From JBCDIQ01 sp039024295 (lineage in GTDB: Bacteria > Bacteroidota > Bacteroidia > J057): 11,220 nt of DNA. The stretch spans positions 1-11,220 of the forward strand of contig JBCDIQ010000177.1 of NCBI GenBank assembly GCA_039024295.1, read 5' to 3'. Within the stretch, counting starts at the first letter, position 1. Each line of letters begins with the position of its first letter. This document shows, piece after piece, positions 1 to 7,447 of this stretch. Made by a program: the position numbers and the translations under genes. The notes below the pieces were generated by a model, which did no database searches, had not been told where the DNA came from, and worked only from the letters and a program-made list of their open reading frames with translations.

Positions 1-1
1 C

Positions 2-190
2 GTTTGTTTTAGCTCTCCTGGCCCGAATGGAGAAGTGATGATTCAACTTAAACAGGGTGCAAGGGAAGTAGAATTCATTGTTTACGAAGGAACATCAAAG
101 TACGTCACTTTCGAAGATGATGAGTTCAATAAGCAGGGAGAATTATCACCTCATTTACTACATGGAATAATCGATTGGATGAATCTATGA
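2..190 (+). CDS. C-terminal part of a small protein of unknown function
   Basis: An open frame enters from the left edge and ends at TGA 188-190, giving 62 visible residues. The protein begins before the window. The visible part reads as beta-rich: a 'PGPNGEVMIQLKQG' stretch, an alternating hydrophobic/acidic strand 'EVEFIVYEG', then 'YVTFEDDEF' and a short C-terminal helix ending 'GIIDWMNL'. I do not recognise a named domain. From memory, similar short proteins with a 'P-x-G-x-I/V-x-I/L-x' turn followed by an 'E-x-E-I' strand occur in many bacteria just upstream of a partner like the next gene; that is recall, not a search result. Its stop overlaps the start of the next gene (ATGA at 187-190), which implies co-transcription and probably translational coupling. 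Function unknown. Confidence 0.7.
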   Translation, partial: VCFSSPGPNGEVMIQLKQGAREVEFIVYEGTSKYVTFEDDEFNKQGELSPHLLHGIIDWMNL

Positions 191-558
191 AAAAGGGAGC
201 TCCAGTTGGGAAGGACGAAAATCTGCTAAGAAGGGTATACAAAAAGGACAAGCGGTACAGGGACCCTAAGACTGGCAGACCCACCTCAAGAGCATTTGTT
301 CCAAGGCCAAAAGATAATGGAAAGCTCTCGGTAGATATTGAAAAATTGACTACTCCTGAACGCGCAGTTTTAGATCCGCACAAGTTTTTGCTGTATAGAT
401 TTTCGTGTAAGATTGTGTATGCGCTAGGGCTCACATGCACTTACGATCCAATTGATACAGGGCAATATACCAATCATGCGTACGCCTTGATCACAGGTTT
501 TGACAAAAATGACGAAAGTGTCCCAGCAATACTTGCAAGAAAGGCAAAGCAAGTATAA
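187..558 (+). CDS. Conserved hypothetical small protein, coupled to the preceding gene
   Basis: A soluble, basic protein of 123 residues if it starts at ATG 187. I prefer that start to the in-frame TTG at 175 because ATG 187 overlaps the upstream stop in the classic ATGA arrangement. There is no signal peptide or membrane segment. Visible blocks are LLRRV (13-17), RPTSRAF (31-37), LSVD (47-50), TTPERA (55-60), YDPI (86-89), NHAYALITG (96-104) and a C-terminal helix with ILARKA (115-120). This order (RRV, pTSxxF, LSVD, NxAHA-like, LAxxA) matches, from memory, a widespread family of uncharacterised bacterial proteins usually paired with a small upstream partner. NHAY would be a degenerate form of the usual N-P-A-H-A block. 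No enzymatic motif is recognised, so I assign no function. A toxin-antitoxin or effector/immunity role for the pair is conceivable, but nothing in the sequence proves it. Confidence 0.75.
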   Translation: MKKGAPVGKDENLLRRVYKKDKRYRDPKTGRPTSRAFVPRPKDNGKLSVDIEKLTTPERAVLDPHKFLLYRFSCKIVYALGLTCTYDPIDTGQYTNHAYALITGFDKNDESVPAILARKAKQV

Positions 559-715
559 GAAACACTTGTTGTTCTACTCATGGCTCATGAAATAAAGCTC
601 GACCGAATTGATGGTCGTTCATTATGATTCTCATCTCATTCCCATTTCCCTCAACCCCAGGAAATGCGTACCTTCGAGCTTGCAAAACCCAGAAGAACCT
701 CTCAACTCCTGAACA

Positions 716-3349
716 TTGGCACCCAGTAAATCCCCCGCTAAGTCCAACAAAAAAAAAGAAACGCCCTTGATGACGCAGTATTATGCGATCAAGGCCAAGT
801 ATCCGGGTACGTTGCTCCTGTTTCGGGTGGGGGATTTTTATGAAACTTTCGGGCAAGATGCCATTGAAGCGGCGGCTGTGCTGGGCATTGTGCTGACCAA
901 ACGGAATAACGGTGCCAGTCAGATCGAACTGGCGGGATTTCCGCATCACTCCCTTGACACCTATCTGCCCAAGCTGGTGCGTGCTGGCAAACGGGTAGCA
1001 GTTTGTGACCAGTTGGAGGACCCCAAACAGGCAAAAGGAATTGTAAAACGTGGCGTGACAGAACTGGTCACACCAGGGGTCACCTTCAACGACAAAGTGC
1101 TGGAATCCAATGAGCATAATTATTTGGCTTCCGTTCACCTGGCAGATGGGAAACAGCTTGGGGTATCCTTCATGGAAGTTTCTACCGGGGACTTCTTCTG
1201 CTTTTCCGGCACCCCTACGTATGTAGAAAAGGTCCTGAATACCTTGCAGCCCTCAGAGATTCTGGTCAATCGCAGGGGCATTCGCAAATTTACGGAGCTA
1301 TTTGGCGAAAAATTCTACCTTAGCCGGGTGGATGAATGGGTGTACCAGCCGGATTATACTCGAGAAAAATTGTTGGGGCTTTTCGGAACCACCTCTTTAA
1401 AGGGGTTTGGCGTGGAAGATGATGTACTCGGAACCATTGCTGCCGGTTCAATTATTCATTACCTCAACCAAAATCAGCAGCACGACCTCGGCCACATTTC
1501 CCGAATCTACCCTTTTAATGATTCCGCTTTTGTATGGCTGGACCAATTTACCGTTCGTAACCTGGAGTTGCTTCATCCACTTCATCCGGATGGCACGTCC
1601 TTAGTGGAAGTCCTGGACCAGACGGCCAGCCCCATGGGAGCCAGACGACTTCGACAGGGCATCCTTTTTCCCCTGAAAGACCCCACTGCCATTCGCCAGC
1701 GACTAGACATGGTAGAGACCTTCATCAAATGGCCAGGGCCAATGGAAGAATTGGGCGAATTGCTTCGGCAGGTAGGAGACCTGGAACGATTGGCCTCCAA
1801 AATGGCTACAAGGCGACTTACCCCGCGAGAAGCTGCCTTGCTCCGTGAATCTCTGAAGTTGTTGACTCCTATAAAAAGAGTACTTGATCGATTTGAGTCT
1901 GAACCGCTGCACAAAAAGGCGCAGGCGTTTGAATCGGTTGAAGGTATTCTGGGGGTACTAGAACGCTACCTGAAGGAAGAGGTGAGCAGCAACATCAATG
2001 AAGGCAATGTCATTCGATCAGGGGTTTCGGAAGAATTGGACGAGCTGCGAAACCTGCGTGACAACAGCAAGGCAGTATTGATCGATATCCAACAACGGGA
2101 GGTGCAACGCACAGGTATTACTTCCCTAAAAATTGGCTTCAATAAAGTTTTTGGCTACTACCTCGAAGTCACCAATGCGCATAAAGATAAGGCACCTGCG
2201 GAGTGGATTCGCAAACAAACCCTCACGAATGCCGAGCGATACATCACCGAAGAACTCAAGATGTACGAGGATAAAATCCTAAATGCCCAGGAGCGAATCC
2301 TAACCCTGGAGATTAAGCTTTATCAAGAATTTCTGGCCCATTTGCAGGCGTACATCATGCCGGTTCAGCATAACGGGAGGTTGATTGGGGAATTGGATAT
2401 GCTGCTGAGCTTCGCCTTGACTGCAAAACACCGCCAATACGTCAAACCCGACATACTTGAGACAGACGAGCTGGAAATTGAAGCAGGCAGACATCCGGTG
2501 ATTGAAACGGGCATGCCCCCCGATAATCCGTATGTCCCCAATGACATCCGGTTGGATAACCAGGAGCAGCAAATCATCATCATTACCGGCCCTAACATGG
2601 CAGGTAAATCGGCCCTACTGCGTCAGACGGCCTTGATTGTGCTGATGGCTCAGATGGGGAGCTTCGTTCCCGCTGACCGAGCAAAAGTAGGCGTGGTAGA
2701 TAAAGTGTTCACGCGTGTGGGGGCATCTGACAACATCTCCAGTGGGGAATCTACCTTCATGGTGGAGATGAATGAGACGGCACAAATTGCCAATAACGCT
2801 ACCAATCGGAGCCTGATTTTGCTGGATGAAATAGGCCGAGGCACTAGCACCTATGATGGCGTTTCCATTGCCTGGGCACTGGTAGAATACCTGCATGAAA
2901 CCGAACAGTGCCAGGCCAAAACCTTGTTCGCTACCCATTACCACGAGCTCAATGAGTTGGAGAATCGGCTCGAACGGGTACGCAATTTCAATGTATCTGT
3001 CCGTGAAGTAGATGGCAGCATCCTCTTTTTGCGCAAGCTCAAGCCTGGCGGAAGCGAGCACAGCTTCGGCATCAATGTGGCCAGCATGGCAGGCATGCCC
3101 AAAGCCGTCATCAAACGAGCTGATCAACTACTTCGCCACTTTGAGGCCAATAAAGTCAATGACAAAGAAGCGGCAAAAGCCATCAAGTTTTCCAGCCGCC
3201 AGTCAATTCAGTTGAACATGTTTGAGCTAAAAGATGCGGATACCCTGCGAATTCGACAGATATTGGCAGGCGTAGATGTGGACCGAATGACCCCGGTAGA
3301 AGCCCTACTCAAGCTCCAGGAGATAAAAGAGGCATTGGTGGAGGATTAA
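716..3349 (+). CDS. mutS: DNA mismatch repair protein MutS
   Basis: MutS recognises base mismatches and small loops in newly replicated DNA and, using ATP, starts strand-specific repair with MutL. The product has 877 residues, within the usual 800-900. The mismatch-reading Phe-x-Glu motif is F41-Y42-E43 in 'RVGDFYETF'. Connector and lever/clamp domains follow. The ATPase has Walker A G625-PNMAGKS-632 and Walker B D704-E705 in 'LLDEIGRGTSTYDG', then the conserved 'ATHYHEL' switch histidine region. A C-terminal helical segment, 'MTPVEALLKLQEIKEAL', ends the protein. The start is taken as TTG 716: an in-frame TGA lies at 710-712, and 'ETPLMTQY', conserved in the family, lies upstream of the first ATG at 770. 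ATG 770 would also leave a nearly complete protein. No ribosome binding site or clear promoter is seen upstream. mutL is not adjacent. Confidence 0.97.
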   Translation: MAPSKSPAKSNKKKETPLMTQYYAIKAKYPGTLLLFRVGDFYETFGQDAIEAAAVLGIVLTKRNNGASQIELAGFPHHSLDTYLPKLVRAGKRVAVCDQLEDPKQAKGIVKRGVTELVTPGVTFNDKVLESNEHNYLASVHLADGKQLGVSFMEVSTGDFFCFSGTPTYVEKVLNTLQPSEILVNRRGIRKFTELFGEKFYLSRVDEWVYQPDYTREKLLGLFGTTSLKGFGVEDDVLGTIAAGSIIHYLNQNQQHDLGHISRIYPFNDSAFVWLDQFTVRNLELLHPLHPDGTSLVEVLDQTASPMGARRLRQGILFPLKDPTAIRQRLDMVETFIKWPGPMEELGELLRQVGDLERLASKMATRRLTPREAALLRESLKLLTPIKRVLDRFESEPLHKKAQAFESVEGILGVLERYLKEEVSSNINEGNVIRSGVSEELDELRNLRDNSKAVLIDIQQREVQRTGITSLKIGFNKVFGYYLEVTNAHKDKAPAEWIRKQTLTNAERYITEELKMYEDKILNAQERILTLEIKLYQEFLAHLQAYIMPVQHNGRLIGELDMLLSFALTAKHRQYVKPDILETDELEIEAGRHPVIETGMPPDNPYVPNDIRLDNQEQQIIIITGPNMAGKSALLRQTALIVLMAQMGSFVPADRAKVGVVDKVFTRVGASDNISSGESTFMVEMNETAQIANNATNRSLILLDEIGRGTSTYDGVSIAWALVEYLHETEQCQAKTLFATHYHELNELENRLERVRNFNVSVREVDGSILFLRKLKPGGSEHSFGINVASMAGMPKAVIKRADQLLRHFEANKVNDKEAAKAIKFSSRQSIQLNMFELKDADTLRIRQILAGVDVDRMTPVEALLKLQEIKEALVED

Positions 3350-3384
3350 CCGGGTGGAGAATCGTTCAAATTGGGAGATTCCTG

Positions 3385-3415
3385 TTGGTTAGCCCCTTCA
3401 GCTTTGCTAATTTCG
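3385..3415 (+). promoter_or_regulatory. Candidate Bacteroidota-type promoter for dapD
   Basis: TTG at 3385-3387 and TAATTTCG at 3408-3415 are separated by 20 bases, the spacing expected for the Bacteroidota -33/-7 pair (TTG and TAnnTTTG). The -7 box differs from consensus at one position. An alternative -7 box, CAGCTTTG at 3399-3406, lacks a TTG at suitable distance. Either would give a short leader before the dapD ATG at 3438. The call rests only on motif matching in an 88-base spacer. Confidence 0.35.
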
Positions 3416-3437
3416 CCCTGAACAACATTTTCCACAC

Positions 3438-4250
3438 ATGAGCCTTCAGACCACCATTGAACAAGCCTGGGAGAACCGTGAGTTGCTCCAGGAAACCGAA
3501 GTCCAACACACCATCAGAGAAGTAGTAGCCCAGCTAGATGCGGGTAGCCTGCGATGTGCCGAACCTACCAAGGGCGGCTGGCAAGTAAATGATTGGGTAA
3601 AAAAGGCGGTGATCCTGTATTTCCCCATTCAGCAAATGGAAACCATTGAGGTGGGGCCTTACGAGTACCATGACAAGATTCCGTTGAAATCCGGTTATAA
3701 GGAAAAAGGCGTTCGCGTAGTTCCTCCCGCTACCGCTAGGTTTGGAGCTTTTCTGGCTCCAGGAGTTATCATGATGCCTTCGTATGTCAATTTGGGGGCT
3801 TATGTCGACAGTGGAACGATGGTAGATACCTGGGCCACTGTGGGGAGTTGTGCACAGATTGGCAAAAATGTGCATTTGAGTGGAGGAGTTGGCATCGGAG
3901 GGGTATTGGAACCTGTCCAGGCAGCCCCGGTCATCGTTGAGGATGATGCGTTCATTGGCAGTCGCTGTATTGTGGTAGAGGGAGTCCGGGTAGGAAAAGA
4001 AGCAGTTTTAGGAGCAAATGTCGTGTTGACCGCTTCCTCACGCATCATTGATGTGTCAGGTGATAAGCCAATTACCTACCGGGGAGAAGTGCCACCTCGC
4101 TCTGTGGTTATCCCTGGCACATTACCAAAAGAATTTCCTGCAGGTACGTATCAGGTTCCTTGCGCATTGATTATTGGTCAGCGAAAACCTTCTACCGATA
4201 AAAAGACTTCTTTAAATGATGTCTTACGCGATTTTAATGTGAGCGTTTAA
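3438..4250 (+). CDS. dapD: 2,3,4,5-tetrahydropyridine-2,6-dicarboxylate N-succinyltransferase
   Basis: DapD transfers a succinyl group from succinyl-CoA to tetrahydrodipicolinate in the cytoplasm. This commits carbon to the succinylase branch of lysine and meso-diaminopimelate synthesis, so it feeds both protein and peptidoglycan. The product has 270 residues, against about 274 in the E. coli enzyme. An N-terminal helical domain (about 1-95) is followed by a left-handed beta-helix of hexapeptide repeats (about 100-235), including 'APGVIMMPSYVNLGAYVDSGTMVDTWATVGS' split over residues 107-137. The segment 'CAQIGKNVHLSGGVGIGGVLEP' at 138-159 and 'VVEGVRVGKEAVLGANV' at 179-195 are near-identical in kind to E. 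coli DapD. It stands alone, with no other dap gene nearby, 88 bases after mutS and 126 bases before nuoG. It is probably its own transcription unit. Confidence 0.97.
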   Translation: MSLQTTIEQAWENRELLQETEVQHTIREVVAQLDAGSLRCAEPTKGGWQVNDWVKKAVILYFPIQQMETIEVGPYEYHDKIPLKSGYKEKGVRVVPPATARFGAFLAPGVIMMPSYVNLGAYVDSGTMVDTWATVGSCAQIGKNVHLSGGVGIGGVLEPVQAAPVIVEDDAFIGSRCIVVEGVRVGKEAVLGANVVLTASSRIIDVSGDKPITYRGEVPPRSVVIPGTLPKEFPAGTYQVPCALIIGQRKPSTDKKTSLNDVLRDFNVSV

Positions 4251-4296
4251 TGAGGTTCCTCGCACAAGGATGTGAGCACTTAGACTCATTCTAAAC

Positions 4297-4304
4297 TATC
4301 TTTG
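4297..4304 (+). promoter_or_regulatory. Bacteroidota -7 promoter element upstream of nuoG
   Basis: TATCTTTG is a perfect match to the Bacteroidota sigma-A -7 consensus TAnnTTTG, in a non-coding spacer 73 bases before the nuoG ATG. It runs into CTTTGCAAAG (4300-4309), a perfect 10-base palindrome that could be coincidence or a binding site overlapping the start point. No convincing TTG -33 box lies 19-21 bases upstream; the nearest is TGTG at 4271-4274. The match implies a leader of roughly 65 bases. Confidence 0.5.
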
Positions 4305-4376
4305 CAAAGCCTATACATTCCCCTCAAATCTGGATTAATGTGTAGTTTTATGACAATATTTTAATGTATTCCGCAT

Positions 4377-6101
4377 ATGCCAACCATTAACATAGACGGG
4401 AAAGATTACGAATTCGAGGGGAAGCACGGGTTGCTTCAGTTTTGCCTGGACAGTGGGGTAGAGATTCCCTATTTCTGCTACCATCCTGCAATGAGTACCC
4501 CTACCAACTGCCGTATGTGCCTGATCGAACTGGGGTTCCATGCCCGTGATCGCGCTACTGGTGAGTTTCAATTTGATGATGATGGTAACCCAGTAGTTAA
4601 TTGGGGGCGTAAACCTGCGACTTCTTGCAACACCAACATTGGTCCGGGTATGTTTGTGAAAACACATCGAACTTCTGAGGTGATTAAAGACGCCCAGAAA
4701 GGGGTGTTGGAATATATGCTGATCAATCATCCATTGGATTGCCCCATATGCGATCAGGCGGGTGAGTGTCCCTTACAAATCTGGACCTATAAATACGGGC
4801 CAGAAGGTTCGCGTTTTGAGGTGCAAAAACAGCACAAAGCCAAACGAATTGACCTTGGACCCAATGTGATCATGGACGGAGAGCGGTGCATCAACTGTAC
4901 CCGTTGTACCCGGTTTACCGAAGAAATCTCTGGTAGCAACCAGCTTTCCATCATCAACCGTGGGGATAAAAACCTGCCAGCTACTGCGCCCGGCGAAGTA
5001 TTTGACGATCCCTATTCGATGAATACCATCGATATCTGCCCGGTAGGAGCGCTTACCAGTAAGGCACATCGTTTCAAGGCACGGGTATGGGAAATGGTGA
5101 ATGTGCCGTCTATCGATTTGTGTGACAGCACTGGAACCAACATCGACGTATGGATGCGCGACAATGAGGTGATGCGGATTACTCCTCGTCATAATTCCGA
5201 AATCAACGATTATTGGATGCCAGACGCTCACCGTCTGGATGTAGCCAAATACAACGAACACCGCGTATCGGGCGTCAAGCTCAAAGGAGACATTCCCGTG
5301 AGCTTTGGAGATGGGTTGCAGCGCGCCGCAGAACTTGTTCAATCACATGAGGGGGAGTACTTCTTATTAGGTTCAGCCTATGCCCCTATGGAAGCCAATT
5401 TCATGCTGCAGCAAATGGCATCGAAGCTAGGAGTAGATACCATCTATTACATCCCTCACATTGAAGAAGGCTTTGGAGATGATTGGCTGATCCAGGATGA
5501 CCGAACGCCTAATGCCGCTGCTTGTGAACTACTGGGTTTTACTGCAATTGAGTTGGAGGATTTGAAAGCAAAACTTGCCGGAGGAGAAATCAACTTCTTA
5601 TATGCCCTGGAAAATGACCGCTTCTTTGGTCAGATTGGAGAGGAGTTAGCCCAGACCACTGTAATTGCTCATGCCTACCAGCACCAAGCAAGTTTTGAGC
5701 AATTTGTCGATGTCCTCCTCCCAGCAGCCATGGCAATTGAAGGTGAAGGTACCTTCATCAACAAAAAAGGCATTCCACAGGTGACAAAGATGGCCCGTCA
5801 GATCCGTCAGATGACCCCTGAAATGTGGATGAGGCTTCCCAAAAGCCGCCTGGACAAAAGTGCAGTGGCAATTGACCGTTGGAGAGATTTGGAAAATGTC
5901 ATGGACGTACTCCCTTCCTGGCAGCTTATTTCTGCGATTTGTACCCTTTTGGGACATGAAGACCTGAAGTTTGCGGAGCACAAGCATATTTTCCCGGTCA
6001 TGCAACAGGCATACGAAGTGCTGGCAGAGCTTAAGGTTTCTTACAAGGCACCTAAGTCTTCATTTAAGACCTCTCAGTTGGACTACGCGCCAAATTGGTA
6101 G
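4377..6101 (+). CDS. nuoG: NADH-quinone oxidoreductase subunit G (complex I iron-sulfur subunit), short form
   Basis: This is the large iron-sulfur subunit of complex I, which passes electrons from the NADH-oxidising module towards the membrane arm on the cytoplasmic side. Cluster ligands are visible: C34, C45, C48 and C84 for the [2Fe-2S] cluster; H118, C122, C125 and C131 for the His-ligated [4Fe-4S] cluster; C171, C174, C177 and C221 for the second [4Fe-4S] cluster. The extra N7-type cysteines of E. coli are missing ('PSIDLCDSTGTNI', 244-256, has only C249). The gap C48-C84 holds 35 residues against 18 in E. coli NuoG, an insertion rich in D, G and R. The molybdopterin-like domain is reduced: the protein has 574 residues against about 900 in E. 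coli, but keeps the 'LPAAMAIEGEGTFINKKGIPQ' landmark. No other nuo gene is visible, so this is a detached nuoG or part of a split locus. An FDH- or hydrogenase-associated relative is less likely. Confidence 0.9.
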   Translation: MPTINIDGKDYEFEGKHGLLQFCLDSGVEIPYFCYHPAMSTPTNCRMCLIELGFHARDRATGEFQFDDDGNPVVNWGRKPATSCNTNIGPGMFVKTHRTSEVIKDAQKGVLEYMLINHPLDCPICDQAGECPLQIWTYKYGPEGSRFEVQKQHKAKRIDLGPNVIMDGERCINCTRCTRFTEEISGSNQLSIINRGDKNLPATAPGEVFDDPYSMNTIDICPVGALTSKAHRFKARVWEMVNVPSIDLCDSTGTNIDVWMRDNEVMRITPRHNSEINDYWMPDAHRLDVAKYNEHRVSGVKLKGDIPVSFGDGLQRAAELVQSHEGEYFLLGSAYAPMEANFMLQQMASKLGVDTIYYIPHIEEGFGDDWLIQDDRTPNAAACELLGFTAIELEDLKAKLAGGEINFLYALENDRFFGQIGEELAQTTVIAHAYQHQASFEQFVDVLLPAAMAIEGEGTFINKKGIPQVTKMARQIRQMTPEMWMRLPKSRLDKSAVAIDRWRDLENVMDVLPSWQLISAICTLLGHEDLKFAEHKHIFPVMQQAYEVLAELKVSYKAPKSSFKTSQLDYAPNW

Positions 6102-7368
6102 GCTTGGTCTGGCTGGTTTTCGTAGGACTCATACGTCCTAACCACAAGAAGTATCCTACTTGCAAGGCAGTAAAAAATGTTCCTGCGGCCCCTAATGCCT
6201 GAACAGCTTGCAAAGCAGTAACATTGGTGGTTGCCCACCAAAGGACAGCCATTTGAGTCGCGAAGAAGGCTGCATTCATGCCCATGAATACCCCGAGCTT
6301 TCTCCTGATTTCTATTAAGTGAGCCAAAGGATTGGCCACGAGCACCAGCCAAAACCACGGCATTAGCCAGCGGGCATATACACCCGTGGTTAGCCACTCC
6401 TCTCCCAGTATCCACCCAAATAATGCCGGGCCAAAGGCGATGACAATTCCACTTGGGATGGCCGCTAGCACCAAAAGTACCACACAACTTTTCCAGGTTA
6501 ATTGCCAGAGGGAAGTCGGGTGATGGGGAAATAATTCTGCTGCTCGCTGGTAGAATACATTGCCGTAGGCTGCCCCAATCACACCAACTGGCAGGCTAAT
6601 AACCTTATGGGCCTGCTGGTAAAATCCAGCAACACTGGTGGAAAACAACGACGGCAATACGAGTAAAGGCATTTGCCTGGAAGCAACCTTGAGCCAATTG
6701 CTGCCAAGAGAGAATAAGGGAAAATCCCGGTATTGCTGTGCTAACTGAAAATAGTTATGTCCTTCAGCCTCATCAGATTTATCCAATTGGAGATAGGCTA
6801 CACTTAAACATAGAGCTGCAACTACCTGACCAGCCACAAATCCAATGATCAGGCCCTGAAACCCTATTTCCATCAGACCCAGCACAATGCATAGCACCGC
6901 TTGTAAAACTGCTCGAATTACCCTGATTCTGGCCAATAGCTTATAGCGCTTTTCCCGGTTGTGGTACACATACAATGCCTGGTATGTCCCATCACTGATC
7001 CAGCTCAATCCAAATAACCCCCACCAGGGAAGCAGTTCTGTTAACCCCAATGTCGGCAGCAGTATCCAACTTAACATCCAGAGAATCGCAGTAATAACGA
7101 CTGCTAGCCTTAGACAAAGTAATAGCAACCCTCGAGCCTGTTCTTCCTGCTTAGGCAGCATGATCGCATATTCATAGCCTCCATTTACTGCTACTAGACC
7201 TACCATGATCATTGCCAGAAATGCCCCCAACAGTCCAAAATCTGAAGGGGTGTACAAGCGTGTAAGAATGGGTACGGCCAGTACGGTCAGCCCACGGGCT
7301 ACAATGGTGCCTGTCAGCAGGGTGCCAACGTTGCGTGTGAAGTCCGATTTCAGGATCGGGATTCGCAT
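6064..7368 (-). CDS. Wzx/PST-type polysaccharide flippase (oligosaccharide flippase family)
   Basis: A membrane protein of 434 residues with about 12 hydrophobic segments. It begins 'SDFTRNVGTLLTGTIVARG', followed by 'PILTRLYTPSDFGLLGAF' (33-50), which is the N-terminal signature of Wzx-like lipid-linked oligosaccharide flippases in the MOP superfamily. The mid-protein segment 'SVAGFYQQAHKVISLPVGVIG' (245-265) is also typical. The expected role is moving undecaprenyl-linked sugar units across the inner membrane for O-antigen, capsule or exopolysaccharide. The last 25 residues are hydrophilic (R412 onward) and lie in the region overlapping nuoG. The start is ATG 7366-7368. No glycosyltransferase or polymerase gene is near, so the substrate cannot be inferred. 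It lies 79 bases downstream of the RhuM-Fic gene on the same strand and could be co-transcribed with it. Confidence 0.88.
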   Translation of the reverse strand: MRIPILKSDFTRNVGTLLTGTIVARGLTVLAVPILTRLYTPSDFGLLGAFLAMIMVGLVAVNGGYEYAIMLPKQEEQARGLLLLCLRLAVVITAILWMLSWILLPTLGLTELLPWWGLFGLSWISDGTYQALYVYHNREKRYKLLARIRVIRAVLQAVLCIVLGLMEIGFQGLIIGFVAGQVVAALCLSVAYLQLDKSDEAEGHNYFQLAQQYRDFPLFSLGSNWLKVASRQMPLLVLPSLFSTSVAGFYQQAHKVISLPVGVIGAAYGNVFYQRAAELFPHHPTSLWQLTWKSCVVLLVLAAIPSGIVIAFGPALFGWILGEEWLTTGVYARWLMPWFWLVLVANPLAHLIEIRRKLGVFMGMNAAFFATQMAVLWWATTNVTALQAVQALGAAGTFFTALQVGYFLWLGRMSPTKTSQTKPTNLARSPTERS

Positions 7369-7377
7369 GGCCGAAGG

Positions 7378-7429
7378 TAGGGGTAAAAGTGGAAGGATTT
7401 AGGTTAAATTACCCATAGCCCTACCCCTA
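7378..7429. repeat. Inverted repeat TAGGGGTA / TACCCCTA between the RhuM-Fic and flippase genes
   Basis: TAGGGGTA at 7378-7385 and its exact reverse complement TACCCCTA at 7422-7429 flank a 36-base centre in the 79-base spacer. The two GC-rich arms stand out from the AT-rich middle. On the reverse strand this lies after the RhuM-Fic stop and just before the flippase start. It could act as a weak hairpin terminator/attenuator or an operator. No T-run follows, so I do not call it a terminator. Confidence 0.4.
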
Positions 7430-7447
7430 ACCCGATGATAAATTCGC

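Noticed and set aside
175..186. TTG start at 175 for the second left-edge gene
   Set aside because: ATG 187 gives the typical ATGA overlap with the upstream stop and a better start codon; the four extra residues carry no motif.
600..617. Hairpin CGACC/GGTCG downstream of the left-edge pair
   Set aside because: The stem is only 5 base pairs with an 8-base loop and no T-run; it could end the cassette transcript but is too weak to call.
664..729. Short forward frame of 21 codons just before mutS
   Set aside because: It overlaps the mutS start in another frame, has no family resemblance and no supporting signal.
578..1138. Reverse-strand open frame of 186 codons over the mutS start
   Set aside because: About three quarters of it lies under the conserved MutS N-terminus and it shows no domain; the part outside mutS is too short to support a gene.
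2615..3127. Reverse-strand open frame of 170 codons inside mutS
   Set aside because: It lies opposite the MutS ATPase domain, whose forward frame is unmistakable; the reverse translation has no recognisable domain.
4263..4274. Small hairpin CACA/TGTG after dapD
   Set aside because: Four base pairs and no T-run; not distinguishable from chance.
4773..5342. Reverse-strand open frame of 189 codons inside nuoG
   Set aside because: It is a shadow of the conserved iron-sulfur coding sequence, and the reverse product resembles nothing.
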